Positions 43,600-56,700 of a stretch of 64,000 nucleotides of DNA are shown here, piece after piece. The stretch is from Liquidambar formosana (taxonomy: Eukaryota > Streptophyta > Magnoliopsida > Saxifragales > Altingiaceae): contig CM077833.1 in the NCBI GenBank assembly GCA_039720395.1, forward strand, positions 26,186,271 through 26,250,270. The letters run 5' to 3'. Within the stretch, counting starts at the first letter, position 1. Every line of letters starts with the position of its first letter. A program made the position numbers and the translations under genes. The notes beneath the pieces were generated by a model that saw nothing but the letters and a program-made list of their open reading frames with translations, searched no databases and was not told the DNA's origin.

Positions 43600-44446
43600 T
43601 CGGCTCAAACTCCCGGAGCGGTTCACCCGCAAACCCGGATTCGGAGCGGAACGCTCGACTTGGGCTGACTTATCTGCTAAGATTTTACGGTGTCTGGTCT
43701 TAGTTCGTTCAGTGAAACCTCAATCTGGCATCCTCAGTTCCCAACTCTAACGCAGCCGAAATGTTTGAAGAAATTCCTCACAGGGGTTAATTTTTAAATT
43801 GGTCGAGGTTCATGAAGAAGATTAACCGTTTTCTTGGAAAGCGATGACTCAACCTTGACGGGGGATTTCGCAAAAAAGCAAGAAAAAACAGAGGCTTGGA
43901 AGGTGACTTATCAGCACACACAACTTATCGGTATCTAACTGTCTATTCGTGTTAGTATTTTGTTGAAGAATGCTTTCTTCGGCAGCTAAATTGTCTCAAC
44001 TACCCCTACTTGATCGTAAGTTAACCCAAATCCCACCCACATCATATGCATAAAGGTACTTAAGTCACCTCTTGGCGCCAAAAAAAAAAAAAAAAAAAAG
44101 AAGAAGAAGGAGGAGAGGTACTCAAGTCACCATCATTTTCTCAGAGATTTGACCCTTTTGAAATATGTGCTCGCATTCTGCCTTGGTATTGCTCATTACA
44201 TTTGAATGTGCATATAGGTATTTAAGACATCATTAACATATCAAAGGTTTAAGCCCTTTTGAGATGTGTGCTTATATTTTGTCTTAATCTTACTTAATTG
44301 TGGGTAGATGATACAAGTGGGTAGATTATTTTATTTTGGAAAGAAAATAATGTGTATATATATAGGGAGTCTATCGAGTGCGGACGGTTCAGATTATCGA
44401 AGATATATAACAAGGCTTTCAGGACAATCCGCACCTGATCATTCTC

Positions 44447-44477
<31 letters not shown>

Positions 44478-44942
44478 AGAAATCTAGCAAGCAGTTAATG
44501 TGAATGTATGGAGGCCTTGTCAATTTGTCTATGTACATGATGCGGCTTCTAGAGTGGTGTACGGTCAATCTTGTTTTAAGTACTTTGACTATCACATAAT
44601 TGACTCAGCCTTGGTTGAAGCATTACGATTGACAACCGCAGCTCTGATTGAATTTAGAAGGCACAGTTTTTTTCTTCACTGGATCCCCCGTGTCCACACA
44701 GTTTCAGTTTTCAAGTGATCAAATGCAACACGCTCCCAAAGAAGACTTAGTCTTCCAATGAGATTGTAGATTTATTTATTTATTTATATTTTTTTTCCAA
44801 TCTCTGTTTGGGTAGGTAGATTTTACATCCTTGTATAGATTTACAAACGAATATGTGTTTTTTCATCTTAGTTTCGTCTTTCACTTTGCTCTGACACTGA
44901 ATTATTTTTCTTCTAGTGCAATCTTAACCGAAAACAGAAGGC
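43600..44942 (+). other. Upstream block of receptor-kinase copy 0
   Basis: This block is related to the sequence before the other kinase copies. It shares the GGATTCGGAGCGGAACGCTCGA motif region (43636 here, 52379 and 59692 in others), an AATCTGGCATCCT..AGTT segment, a GAAGAAATTCCTCA segment, and GATTGAATTTA followed by CTCCCAAAGAAGAC just before the gene. An (AT)n microsatellite is at 44450-44471. It probably contains the promoter of an ancestral kinase gene that is now truncated. Confidence 0.6.
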
Positions 44943-45149
44943 ATGGGATTCTTTTTTCTACTTCGTTATGTCGTTTTAGCTGTTCTTCTATTCCCTCTAA
45001 GCTTTTTGCATGTTATGAATTCAGCACCTTTAAGCGTTCGCACTGACAAGGAAGCATTAATGCTCCTAACTCATTTTTCTTCATTGTTGAATTTCACCCC
45101 TTTCGTGGCACGCTCTTGTTCTTCTAAATGTTCTTTATTTTCTCCTTAA
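44943..45149 (+). pseudogene. Truncated LRR receptor-kinase fragment (copy 0)
   Basis: The ATG opens a frame encoding a signal peptide and the first residues of the leucine-rich repeat N-cap: MGFFFLLRYVVLAVLLF and then NSAPLSVRTDKEAL, which match the starts of the full kinases at 47841 and 53760. Similarity ends after about 40 codons. The frame closes at 45147-45149 without any LRR or kinase domain. From about 45230 the sequence instead matches the upstream block of the next copy, so the whole gene body has been lost. The product, if any, would be a 68-aa secreted peptide. Confidence 0.85.
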
Positions 45150-45394
45150 TAAGAGTTCAAACACGGAACTCATCCAAACCACTCATTCACGATTCCCAAA
45201 AAATTCCAACGACAGAATTTGCCGTTATTGACTCGACATTTTTCGTGAAAGCCATCGTAGCTCCACACTAGTTGAACTAATATAGCAGGAAAAAATGTCT
45301 GTTGAGCGAGTTAGTTGAAAAAAGACTCACGAGTTTTTCTTGTGTGATGATTTTCGGGTGGTTTATTCAGTGGGGAGGTGTGGCAACTTCTATA

Positions 45395-45765
45395 CATATA
45401 TTTCCAATTTTTTTTGAAAATCAATTTTTCCATACATTTCAAATCCCACCATTGTCCATCTGTCAAAGCATACATTTCAAATTTTCTAAAAATCAATCTG
45501 TCCATACATTTTAAAACCCACCAAACTCCATTTTTCAAAGCATACAAATCCAATTATCTAAAAATAATTTTTCCATACATTTCAAATCCCACCATTTTCC
45601 ATTTTTCTTCCAATTTTCTAAAAATAATTTTTCCATACGTTTCAAATCTCACCATTTTCCATTTTTCAAAGCATATATTTCCAATTTTCTAAAAATCATT
45701 TTTCCATACATTTCAAATCCCACCAAGCTCCATTGTCGAAGCATACATTTCCATACCCCATTTTT
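45395..45765. repeat. About 72-bp minisatellite (roughly five copies)
   Basis: Units containing TTTTCCATACATTTCAAATC, CCACCATTTTCCATTTTTC and AAAGCATACATTTCCAATTT recur at about 45426, 45497, 45569, 45629 and 45701; one unit is shortened to 60 bp. It lies in the upstream block of kinase copy 1 and is not present in the other copies. Confidence 0.85.
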
Positions 45766-46054
45766 TCGGCAAGGTAGGGCGGAATCTATAGTGGCTGTGC
45801 GGTCAATTGTTTTGATTGCTATTATCACATCACTAACTCAACCAAAGTCTATGTGTTTGATGAAAGAACCAGATATGAGTGACCTGGTTTTTGGGGCAAG
45901 CTTCACTTCATGAGAGATGCCAAAATGGTTGAATTTTCCTTACCAAAGGAAAAAACATTCAATTCATCATACACAATATTCACTTCAATTAATGCGGCGG
46001 AGATGGATATTCAATAGCAACACTATTATTGACAGTCACAGCTCTTATTGAATA

Positions 46055-47575
46055 CTAGCTTCGAATCCCGTGCAATGCATGGATTAATTTATAATAAAAA
46101 AAATAATATTATTAGCAAATTAGAATTTTAACAGAATACTTATTCTCTAAAATAGTAAAATATATTTGTTAATATAATATGTCAATTAAATTTAAAAGAT
46201 ATAGACAAAAATAATCTTTAATATTCAATCAAAATTATTTTTGGTGTGATGTTAGTGTAATGTATCACACAAAATTTAATTATACTCTCGAAAAAGATAA
46301 ATTATTTTGAAAAACAATTAATTTAATAGTAGAAACTTGTAAAAATGAAGGAACTGACACGTTATGATATTTGGTGGGAAAATATTAAAATTCTCTGGAA
46401 CTTAACCCATCTCACAATCATGGTTTTAACATGTTGGTATATACCAACATTGAAAGTATCTCGAAATCCAACAGTGCAGATTTTAGAATGCATGACAACG
46501 ATGAATTTTAGCCTTCCATGGGGTTTTGAGTGGGTTTCATAAAAAGTGAAAAACCATGGGGAAAAATATTAAAAATTTGTTTGAGATTAGAGCATAAAAA
46601 GATGAAAGAAAAGTCTAAACTGAGAAAGAGAATAGGAGAAAAAGCCAGAGGGAGCAGAAAATAAGAGAAAGTATAAATCTTTTCAACTTTATGTAATTAA
46701 CCATATGGAAGAATTTTGATTAAAATAGATTTTTTCTTACTTTTTTTTTTTTTTTTTTGGTATCAGAAGCAAATTGGGAGAATTTGAAGATTTTGGAGGA
46801 TCGGGTTTTCTTTTTTAATCCTTATTTCCTTTATTTGTCTCTCTTTTTAATTATGATTATTTATAATTTTATATGTTCAATTTTTAGAAGGGGAAATGAA
46901 TAGGCATAAAGAAAACAGAAAAATATAGTATAGTCTATTAAGTTTGGGTTGAACATTGTATAGTATGGGTTTTTTAATCCTCACACATAAAAACAAAGAG
47001 ATATGTAGTGAATATTAAGCATCAACTTACCTCTACCGCATGAGAAAGAGCAAGTAATTTTAAATAAAAAAAAAAGGAAAAAAAAAATGTGAAAAATTTA
47101 TCTTTTGGTAACCATTTTCTAGCTTAATACCAAAGAAAGAAAGTTAATAATCCTCTTAAAACAGCTATCAAGTCAATTTGTTGTAAATTGACAAACAATA
47201 TCTTTTGTTTGGTATTAAATTAGAAAGTGATGACTAAAAGTAGTTTTTTCAAATGTCACTAAAAGTAACTTTTTGGCAAAATTACATTTTAGTGACTACT
47301 TCTAAAATTAATATGAAACAATAGAAGTTAGTCGTCATTTTAGCTCACATTTGTAGTCAATTTGTAATAAGTTGATAGAAAATATCATTTTTTGGTATTA
47401 GATTAGAAAATGATTACTAAAAAAGTAATTTTACCAAAAAGCCGTCCCTGTTTCAACATGTGAAAAGGAAAAAAAAAAAAAAAGAAAAAAAAAAAGAGAA
47501 AAAATTCTCATTTTGACACTTGGCACACAAAAGGGTGCCAATCCTCCGTTTTGGATATATATAATAGATAATAGA
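46055..47575 (-). mobile_element. Non-autonomous Helitron (1.5 kb) upstream of kinase copy 1
   Basis: Read on the minus strand it starts TCTATTATCTATTATATATA and ends with a hairpin-forming CATGCATTGCACGGG, then CTAG and a host T (complement of 46054). It is inserted between A (46054) and T (47576), as Helitrons require, without duplication. The flanks rejoin to ATTGAATA|TGTAAGAGGCTCCC, which matches the uninterrupted paralogous sequence upstream of the kinase at 53760. The interior is AT-rich and non-coding. Confidence 0.8.
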
Positions 47576-47840
47576 TGTAAGAGGCTCCCAAAGAAGTCTT
47601 AAAGACTTTTTCTTTCACCAGTTCCCACTTTGTGTCAACGTGGCCCTAATTTTAAAAGTCTATTATCAAAGAAAACTGAGTCTTCTGATGTGATTGAGGA
47701 CGAAAATTTTCCGTGTTTGGCTTTATCCATTTTGCATCCTTATTTAAATCCACAAATGAACATTTGATATTTCATCGTAGTTACATCTTTAACTTTGCTT
47801 TGAGACTGAATTCTCTTTCTTCGAGTCCAATCTTGAAGAT

Positions 47841-50800
47841 ATGGGATTCATTTTAACATTTCACTGTGCTATTTTAGCTGTTCTTTTATTTCCTCAAAGC
47901 TCTTTCCATGTTGTGAATTCAGCTCCTTTAAGCCTTCTCACTGACAAGGAGGCGTTGTCTTCGTTTAAATCTCTGATAAGCACCGACCCTTCGACCACTC
48001 TTTCTTCATGGGATGAAAACTCCAGCCCCTGTAACTGGACTGGTGTCTTCTGCAACGAAGACAGGCAACGAGTCATTGGCCTTGATTTGTCAGGCCTTAA
48101 AATGACAGGCACCATAAGCCCACATATTGGGAATCTCTCCTTCCTTCGCTCTCTTCAACTGCAAGAGAACCAATTGACAGGAACTATTCCCGATCAAGTT
48201 GGTGATCTTTTCCGCTTGAGGGTCTTGAACATGAGCTCTAACCGCATCAAAGGTGCAATACCTCTGAACATAACCATGTGCTCAGAGCTCGAGATCCTTG
48301 ACTTGATGGGAAATGAGGTATCAGGAGCAATTCCTGCAGAGCTTGGCCATCTCTCAAACCTTGAAATTTTGAAGTTGGGTCGAAACAAGCTTTCAGGTGT
48401 GATTCCTCCGTCTATTGCTAACCTTTCCTCTCTTATCACTCTAGATTTAATGACCAATACTTTTGGTGGCATTATACCCAGTGATTTGGGTCGTCTTCAA
48501 AATTTGAAACATCTAGATCTCAGCATTAATGATCTCACAGGCATTGTTCCTCCATCCCTATACAACATTTCTTCCCTGGTTTTTTTCGCTTTGGCTTCAA
48601 ATCAATTGTGGGGTCCAATTCCAAGTGATGTTGGAGATAAACTGCCAAATCTTTTATACTTCAATTTTTGCATCAATAAATTCACTGGTTCAGTTCCAGG
48701 GTCTTTACACAATCTAACCAACATTCGAGAAATTCGCATGGCACAGAACCATTTGGTTGGATCAGTGCCACCAGGACTGGGAGATCTCCCAGAACTGAGA
48801 ATGTACAATCTTGGGTTCAATAGGATTGTAAGCTCTGGCGAATGGGGCCTCGATTTTATCACGTCTTTGACAAATAGTACTCGTCTTAACTTCCTTGCCA
48901 TTGATGGCAACCTTCTGGAGGGTGTAATTCCAGAATCCATTGGCAACCTTTCGACTTCTCTCACACATTTATACATGGGAGGGAATCGTATTTATGGTGG
49001 TATACCCATCTCAATCAGTCGTCTTAGCAGCTTGGCTTTGCTAAATTTGAGCTATAATTCTATATCTGGAGGAATTCCATCAGAAATTGGCCAGCTTGGG
49101 GAACTGCGGGAGTTAAATTTGGCTGGAAATCAGCTCTCAGGCACAATCCCAAAATCCCTTGGTAATCTCCAAAATCTTAATCTGATAGATTTCTCTGGGA
49201 ATAAGTTGGTAGGAAGAATACCTACAACTTTTGTTAATTTCCAGAAACTGCTTTCTATGGATCTATCCAACAATAGGCTCAATGAAACCATACCAAAAGA
49301 AATTTTCAGTCTCACCAGTCTGAGCACTCTTTTGAATCTATCCAAGAACTTCCTAAGCGGACCTTTGCCTCCAGAAGTTAGGACACTTAAGGGTGTTGTC
49401 ACTATTGACCTCTCTAACAATCGGTTGCAAGGAAGCATTCCCGAATCGATTGGAGATTGTGAGAGCTTGGAGGAGTTATTCATGGCCAATAATATGTTGT
49501 CCGGATTTATTCCAGGTACTCTAGGGGAAGTGAAGGGTTTGGAAACTCTTGACCTCTCCTTGAACCAACTTTCTGGCTCAATACCTGGCAGTCTCCAAAA
49601 ACTGAAAGCCCTTCAATTGTTGAACCTCTCTTTCAATAACCTGGAAGGAGTTGTTCCTAGCGAAGGAATCTTTAGAAATCTCTCCAGAGTTCACATGGAG
49701 GGGAACTCAAAGCTTTGCTTGAATTTGGCTTGTGAAGTCAATCGTGGAAGAAGATTTACGGCAGTGCATATTGTAATCATAATCACGGCTTCAATAGCAA
49801 TATGCTTACTGATTGGTTTGCTGTTCTGTATAAAGAAAGGCAAAGCAAAAAGCATGCCAACATCAGAATCATTTAAGGTGCAGCATCAAATGATCTCTTA
49901 TGATGAGCTTCGTCTGGCAACTGGGGAATTTAGCCCGGTAAATCTAATTGGGATTGGTAGTTTTGGGTCAGTTTACAGAGGATGTCTAAGAGAAGGTATT
50001 TCCATCGCAGTTAAGGTGCTTGACAACGGGAGGAATGGGTCTTGGAAGAGTTTTTGGGCAGAGTGTGAGGCTTTGAGGAATGTGAGGCACCGCAACCTTG
50101 TTAAACTGATCACGTCGTGCTCAAGTATAGACTTCAAGGGAGTAGAATTTTTGGCTCTGGTATATGAGTTCATGAGTAATGGAAGTTTGGAAGACTGGAT
50201 TAAGGGAAGGAGAAGGCACTCAACTGGAGGCCCGCTGACTGTTCTGGAGAGATTGAATATGGCCATTGATGTTGCCTGTGCCATGGATTACCTGCACCAC
50301 GACTGCGAAACCCCTGTAGTGCACTGTGATTTGAAGCCAAGTAATGTGCTCTTGCATGAAGACATGACAGCAAAGGTGGGGGACTTCGGGCTGGCCAGAT
50401 TGCTGATTGAGAAGCCAGTTGATCAACAGTCGGTTACCTCTACCCACAGCCTCAAGGGTTCCATCGGATATATACCTCCAGGTTAGCAGCTATTATCTTC
50501 AGTTTGAATGGATGTTTTTTAAAAGATGACATCCAATTCCCCGTTTTCTTGTTCTTTAGGTTTCCCTTGTTTGAGGAATCTTTCAGGTGCATGTAATGTG
50601 ATTTTCTCACTCCTAAAATGTTTCATTCATAACTACATTTTGAGCTGTTCATTATTTGGGATAAAAAGGAATTTCATTCCAAATTAAAGATGTGATGAAA
50701 AAATAATACTGGCACATTGGATATTATAGCATTTAGGTGAGCCTATATTTTCTTAGCATTTGCTTATAGATATAGTCTATTAATATTTTAGTAAACCTTC

Positions 50801-51346
50801 ACATTCCTACTTTGTTTTGGTGATCATGTTGCTTTCACCATATTTAACTCTCAACTTTAGTGTTAAATTAACACGTGAACATGATAGGCTGATTCAATCT
50901 CTGTACGTGTGAGGTTCAGACACCACCTCATATACATGCTTGCATTAACAGCCTAGAAGTACGAATTTGTTGCAGAGTATGGCCTAGGAGGCAAGCCATC
51001 AACATCCGGAGACGTATACAGCTATGGCATTATGTTGCTAGAGCTCTTTACAGGGAAGAGCCCAACGCATGAGACATTCACTGGAGGAATGAGCTTAACC
51101 AAATGGGTACAATCAGCTTTCCCCACCAGCATAGCACAAGTACTGGACCCGGAGCTGCTACAGCTAATGGAGGATCTCGACTGCAAAAGTCAATCCATGA
51201 GCGAGAGGAAACAAGATGAATGCTTGGTCAATGTCATTGGTGTTGGCCTATCCTGCACTGTTGATTCTCCTGATGGGCGCATTAGCATGAGAGATGCTCT
51301 CCGCAAACTGAAAATTGCTAGAGATTCTCAAACCAAATCTTATTGA
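47841..51346 (+). CDS. LRR receptor-like kinase, subfamily XII, copy 1 (two exons)
   Basis: Exon 1 is 47841-50481 and exon 2 is 50976-51346, joined inside GYIPPG|EYGLGG; the product is about 1003 aa. It has a signal peptide (about residues 1-27), then an LRR N-cap with the pair CNWTGVFC. About twenty plant-type LRRs (LxGxIPxxLGxLxxL) follow to about residue 620, a transmembrane helix at about 641-664, and a kinase with the P-loop GIGSFGSVYRG, VAVKVL-type lysine (IAVKVL), HCDLKPSN near 826 and DFG near 847. Cysteine in place of arginine in HCD makes it a non-RD kinase, typical of pattern-recognition immune receptors of the FLS2, EFR and Xa21 group. The intron position is that of the subfamily. 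Plasma membrane; ligand unknown. No lesion seen. Confidence 0.93.
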
Positions 51347-52330
51347 GAAAGTTTAGTTTTGTCAAACAAATAGACATTCAACGTGGTGCCATGCTCCACT
51401 ATGTGTCTTTAAATAAAGAAGGTCCAACAAGTACGTCCTAGTGAATGTTTAAGCTTATTTGCTTTGAGTGCATGATGTAAAATCATAGATCGTACCATTG
51501 CTAAGGGATAAAGCAGTTGTGTAGATTGTGCTGTTTTATGGAAATTGCTCCAATATTTTAATGAATTATTAGTTTTGGCACTTGTTTATAAATTTTTTTT
51601 TCTCTTTTATTTATTCTGTATGTTTTTTCTTGTAGAGATTTTGTAAAAATTTTCATACCATACAAAGTTCGATGATCCAACGATTTTTTATTTATTTATA
51701 AATCAAACAATTTGGTACCATAAAAAACTTACAAGATCCTCGTGGGGAAAAGACCAATAGAGAATTCCCCCTTTTTTTTTTTTTCCTTTTTTTGGGCATA
51801 TGGAAAAGGCCTTTCACCTTTTTTGAATCGAGATTTTTTCTTTTCTTTGTAATCCCCATCTTAGGCCGGTCCTAACCGCCGACTCCAATTGATGAGCCTT
51901 TTTTCATTTTTTTGTTAGTTCTATGGGCAACCCAACTGTATTGCTTTCTATTTTCTAACCCCCATTTCTCACCACACCCCAATGGAAATTTTAAATATTT
52001 CATTTGTCTCTTTACACCCTTCATAATACCCAAAACACCCCCAAACCTTAGCCCCATCCCCAGCCATATCCGGCGACTCCATTTTCCGACGACTCCATTT
52101 TGTCCGGTGAAACGAGCTCCGTTTTTTTTGGTCAATTTCCCTGGTGGTTCAGGAATCGCGAGTATAGAGAGCAGAAGAATATACATATTGCGCTCACAAA
52201 TTCATATGTAGAAACTCTAGGTAGTTATTTGTGACAGGAGATGCAATGGAAAGAGGAATTTATAATGATCTGTATTGGACTGTATCAAAATGGGCTAAGA
52301 AGCCAAAATATATTGGACCCATAGTCCATA
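51347..52330. other. Intergenic region downstream of kinase copy 1
   Basis: 3'UTR of kinase copy 1 and AT-rich DNA. The short open frames around 51872-52211 lie on both strands of the same stretch and show no family resemblance. The upstream block of kinase copy 2 begins at about 52330. Confidence 0.5.
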
Positions 52331-53360
52331 GACTCAGCTGGCGTTCATCAGTTCATGTGCGGTTCGCTTGCAAACCTGGATACGGAGCGGAACGCTCGAC
52401 GCGGGCTGAGTTATGTGCTAAGATCTTACAGACTAGAGAGTATTGCTTAGGTTGTTAAGTGACGTCTCAATCTGGCATCCTTAGTTTCGAACTCTTACGC
52501 AGCTAACATGCTTGAAGAAATTCCTCAGATGAGTAGATTTTAAAATGGTCAGTGGGTTTCTTGCGTTTGTGCCTTGGGAAGCGATGACGCAATCTTGACG
52601 GGGAGAGTCCGTGGAAAAGCAAGAAACAAAACAGAGGGTTGGAAGGTGACTTATCAACGCATACAAATTATCGTTATCTATTCTTGTTATTACTTTTTGG
52701 AAAATGCTATTTTCTGCAACTTGTCTCAACTCCTGCAACTTGCAGTTATTGCGTTTTCTAATTGCGTAGTGATAGTCATTTTATTTTGGAACTATAGTTA
52801 CATAGATAGAGATAAAGACAGTCCTGACTCTTGATTAAGTTTAGCATATATTGATATAAATTATATTAACATCATGCATTGAGTTGTACCCATAACTCAC
52901 TAATACACGAAATATAACTCCTAATACAAGTGCTAATATAAATTAATATCAACATATGCTCACCTGATCATCATCCTAGATAGAGATAATAGATATAAGC
53001 CACTGGCCACGTTATTTAAGATATGTGGCAAGCGGCAATTTGGAGGTAGTAGACACGTCATATAGCCTACTTTGTGTGATGGGATAAATTGGTTTTACTC
53101 AATGTGAATGCGTGACAACTTCTACGTAGGAGTTGTTCTCAATTTTTCTGAGTTAGTGTGGCGGCTTCGACAGTGATGTGCGGTTAATTTTTGTTTCAAC
53201 TACTTTGAGTATCACATCACTGACTCAGCCTTGGTTGAAAGAATCAAACAAGAGTGATCTGGGTTTTGAAGCATTCCTCACCTCATGAGATCTGCAAAAA
53301 AAGGTTTCAACTTCGAAAGGTCTGCAACCTTTGAATTTTCCTTACCCATAGAAGAAAACC

Positions 53361-53594
53361 TCTTCATGCCTAAAAGTGGAAAGTTAATGGGGTAGGGTAG
53401 GACTTTCAATGTCGGCATTATTATCCACAACCACAGCTTGGATTGAATTTATGAGGCTCCCAAAGAAGACTCAGTCTTCTTCATGCCTAAAAGTGGCAGG
53501 TTAATGAGGTAGGGTTGGACTTTCAATGTCGGCATTATTATTCACAACCACAGCTTGGATTGAATTTATGAGGCTCCCAAAGAAGACTCAGTCT
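53361..53594. repeat. 117-bp tandem duplication in the promoter of kinase copy 2
   Basis: Two consecutive units, 53361-53477 and 53478-53594, each start TCTTCATGCCTAAAAGTGG and end GAAGACTCAGTCT, with only a few differences. The unit contains the conserved GATTGAATTTATGAGGCTCC block that precedes each kinase gene, so copy 2 carries that block twice. Confidence 0.9.
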
Positions 53595-53759
53595 TACAAT
53601 GTGATTGGAGATAATCTATATGTTTGGCTATGTAGATTTTACATCATGGGATAGATTTCCAAACGAACATCCGATACTTGATCGTCGTTTCATCTTTTAC
53701 TTTGCTCCGACATTGAATTCTCTTTCTTCTTGAGCCAATCTTAACCAAAACCTGAAGGC

Positions 53760-56700
53760 ATGGGATTCCTGTTGCCACTTTGTTATGTTGTTTCAGCTGT
53801 TCTTCTATTCCCCCACAGCTCTTTTCATGTTGTGAATTCAGCGACTTTAAGCATTCTCACTGACAAGGAGGCATTGTTGGCGTTTAAATCTCTGATAAGC
53901 ATCGACCCTTCGAATACTCTTTCTTCATGGGAAGAAAACTCCAGCCCCTGTAACTGGACTGGTGTCTTCTGCAACGAAGACAGGCAAAGAGTCATTGGCC
54001 TTGATCTGTCAGGCCTTAAAATGACAGGCACTATAAGCCCGCATATTGGGAATCTCTCTTTCCTTCGCTCTCTTCAACTACAAGAGAACCAATTTACAGG
54101 AACTATTCCTGATCAAGTTGGTGATCTTTTCCGCTTGAGGGTCTTGAACATGAGCTCTAACCGGATCAAAGGTGCAATACCTCTGAACATGACCATGTGC
54201 TCAGAGCTCGAGATCCTTGACTTGATGGGAAATGAGATATCAGGAGCAATTCCTGCAGAGCTTGGCCATCTCTCAAACCTTGAAATCTTGAAGTTGGGTC
54301 GAAACAAGCTTTCAGGTGTCATTCCTACCTCTATTGCTAACCTTTCCTCTCTTGTCACTCTAGATTTAATCACCAATACTATTGGTGGCATTATACCCAT
54401 TGATTTGGGTCGTCTTCAAAATTTGAAATATCTAGATCTCAGCATTAATAATCTCACAGGCACGGTTCCTTCATCCCTATACAACGTTTCTTCTCTGGTT
54501 TATTTCGCGTTGGCTTCAAACCAACTGTGGGGTCCAATCCCAAGTGATGTTGGAGATAAACTCCCAAATCTTTTATACTTCAATTTTTGCATCAATAAAT
54601 TCACCGGTTCAGTACCCGGGTCCTTACACAATCTAACCAACATTCGAGAAATTCGTATGGCACATAACCGTTTGGTTGGATCAGTACCACCAGGACTGGG
54701 AAATCTCCCAGAACTGAGAATGTACAATCTTGGGTTTAATAGGATTGTAAGCTCCGGCGAACGGGGCCTCGATTTCATTACTTCTTTGACAAACAGTACT
54801 CGTCTTAACTTCCTTGCCATTGACGGCAATCTTCTGGAGGGTGTAATTCCTGAATCCGTTGGCAATCTTTCGACTTCTCTCACACATTTATACATGGGAG
54901 GGAATCTTATTTACGGTAGTATACCCATCTCAATCAGTCATCTTAGGAACTTGGCTTTGCTAAATTTGAGCTATAATTCTATATCTGGAGGAATTCCATC
55001 AGAAATTGGCCAGCTGGAGGAACTGCAGGAGTTAAATTTGGCTGGAAATCAGATCTCCGGCACAATCCCAATATCACTCGGTAATCTCCAAAAACTTAAT
55101 CTGATTGATTTGTCTGGGAATGAGTTGGTAGGAAGAATACCCACAACCTTTTTTAATTTCCAGAAACTGCTTTCTCTGGATCTATCCAACAATAGGCTCA
55201 ATGAAACCATACCAAAAGAAATTTTCAGTCTCTCCAGTCTGAGCACTCTTCTGAATATATCCAAGAACTTCCTTAGCGGACCTTTGCCTCAAGAAGTTGG
55301 GACACTTCAGGGTGTTGTCACTATTGACCTCTCTGACAACCATCTGGAAGGAAGCATTCCCGAATCGATTGGAGATTGTAAGAGCTTGGAGGAGTTATTC
55401 ATGGCTAATAATATGTTATCCGGCTCTATTCCAAGTACTCTAGAGGAAGTGAAGGGTTTGGAAACTCTTGACCTCTCCTCGAACCAACTTTCTGGCTCAA
55501 TTCCTGGCAGTCTTCAAAAATTGCAGGTGCTTCAATTGTTGAACCTTTCTTTCAATAACCTGGAAGGAGTTGTTCCTAGCGAAGGAATCTTCAGAAATCT
55601 TTCTAGAGTTCATGTGCAGGGGAACTCAAACCTTTGCTTGAATGTGGATTGTGAAGTTAATCGAGGTCTTGGTCGTGGAAGAAGATTTACTAGAGGTTAT
55701 ATTATAATCCCAATCATTGCTTTCACAATTGCAATATGTTTGTTGATTGGTTTGTTTTTATGCTTTAAGAAAAATAAAGGAAAAACGACGCCAACACCAG
55801 AATCACATAAGGTGCAGTATCAAATGGTCTCATATGATGAGCTTCGTCTAGCAACTGGGAATTTTAACCAGGAAAATCTGGTTGGGAATGGGAGTTTTGG
55901 GTCAGTTTACAGAGGGTGTCTCAGAGAAGGTATTGTCGTTGCAGTTAAGGTGCTTGACATGGGGAGGAATGGGTCTTGGAAGAGTTTTTGGGCAGAGTGT
56001 GAGGCTTTGAGGAATGTGAGGCACCGTAATCTTGTTAAACTGGTTACGTCATGCTCAAGCATAGACTCCAAAGGTGTAGAATTTCTGGCCCTGGTATATG
56101 AGTTCATGAGTAATGGAAGCTTGGATGACTGGATTAAGGGAAGGAAAAGACACTCAACTGGAGGCCTGTTGACAGTTCTGGATAGATTGAATGTGGCCAT
56201 TGATGTTGCTTGTGCTATGGATTACTTGCACCACGATTGCGAAACTCCCGTAGTGCACTGTGATTTGAAACCAAGTAATGTGCTCTTGCATGAAGATATG
56301 ACTGCAAAGGTAGGGGATTTTGGGCTGGCTAGAATGCTGCTTGAGAGGGCAGCTGATCAACATTCAGGTACAGAGACCCATAGCCTCAAGGGTTCCATTG
56401 GATACATACCTCCAGGTTAGTAGCTATTATCTTTAGTTGGACTGGATGCTTTTATTTATATTTTTTTTCCCTTTGTCCAGGTAACCTCCAACACCCCGTT
56501 TTCTAGTTCTTTAGGTTTCCTCATTTAGGAATCGTCTTACCTTATGTATTTTCCTGCAATCCTAAAATGTTGCATTTATGACTATATTTTGGACTCTTTA
56601 GTCTTTACTATTGGAGATAAGAAAAGAATCTCATTTCAAAAGGTACAATAAATAAATTTTATAAAATAAAAAATAAAACACACACACACACACTACAGGA

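Noticed and set aside
47894..50447. Minus-strand frames of 68-124 codons inside kinase copy 1, and equivalents in copies 2 and 3
   Set aside because: They recur at the same place in each paralog only because the plus-strand LRR coding sequence is conserved.
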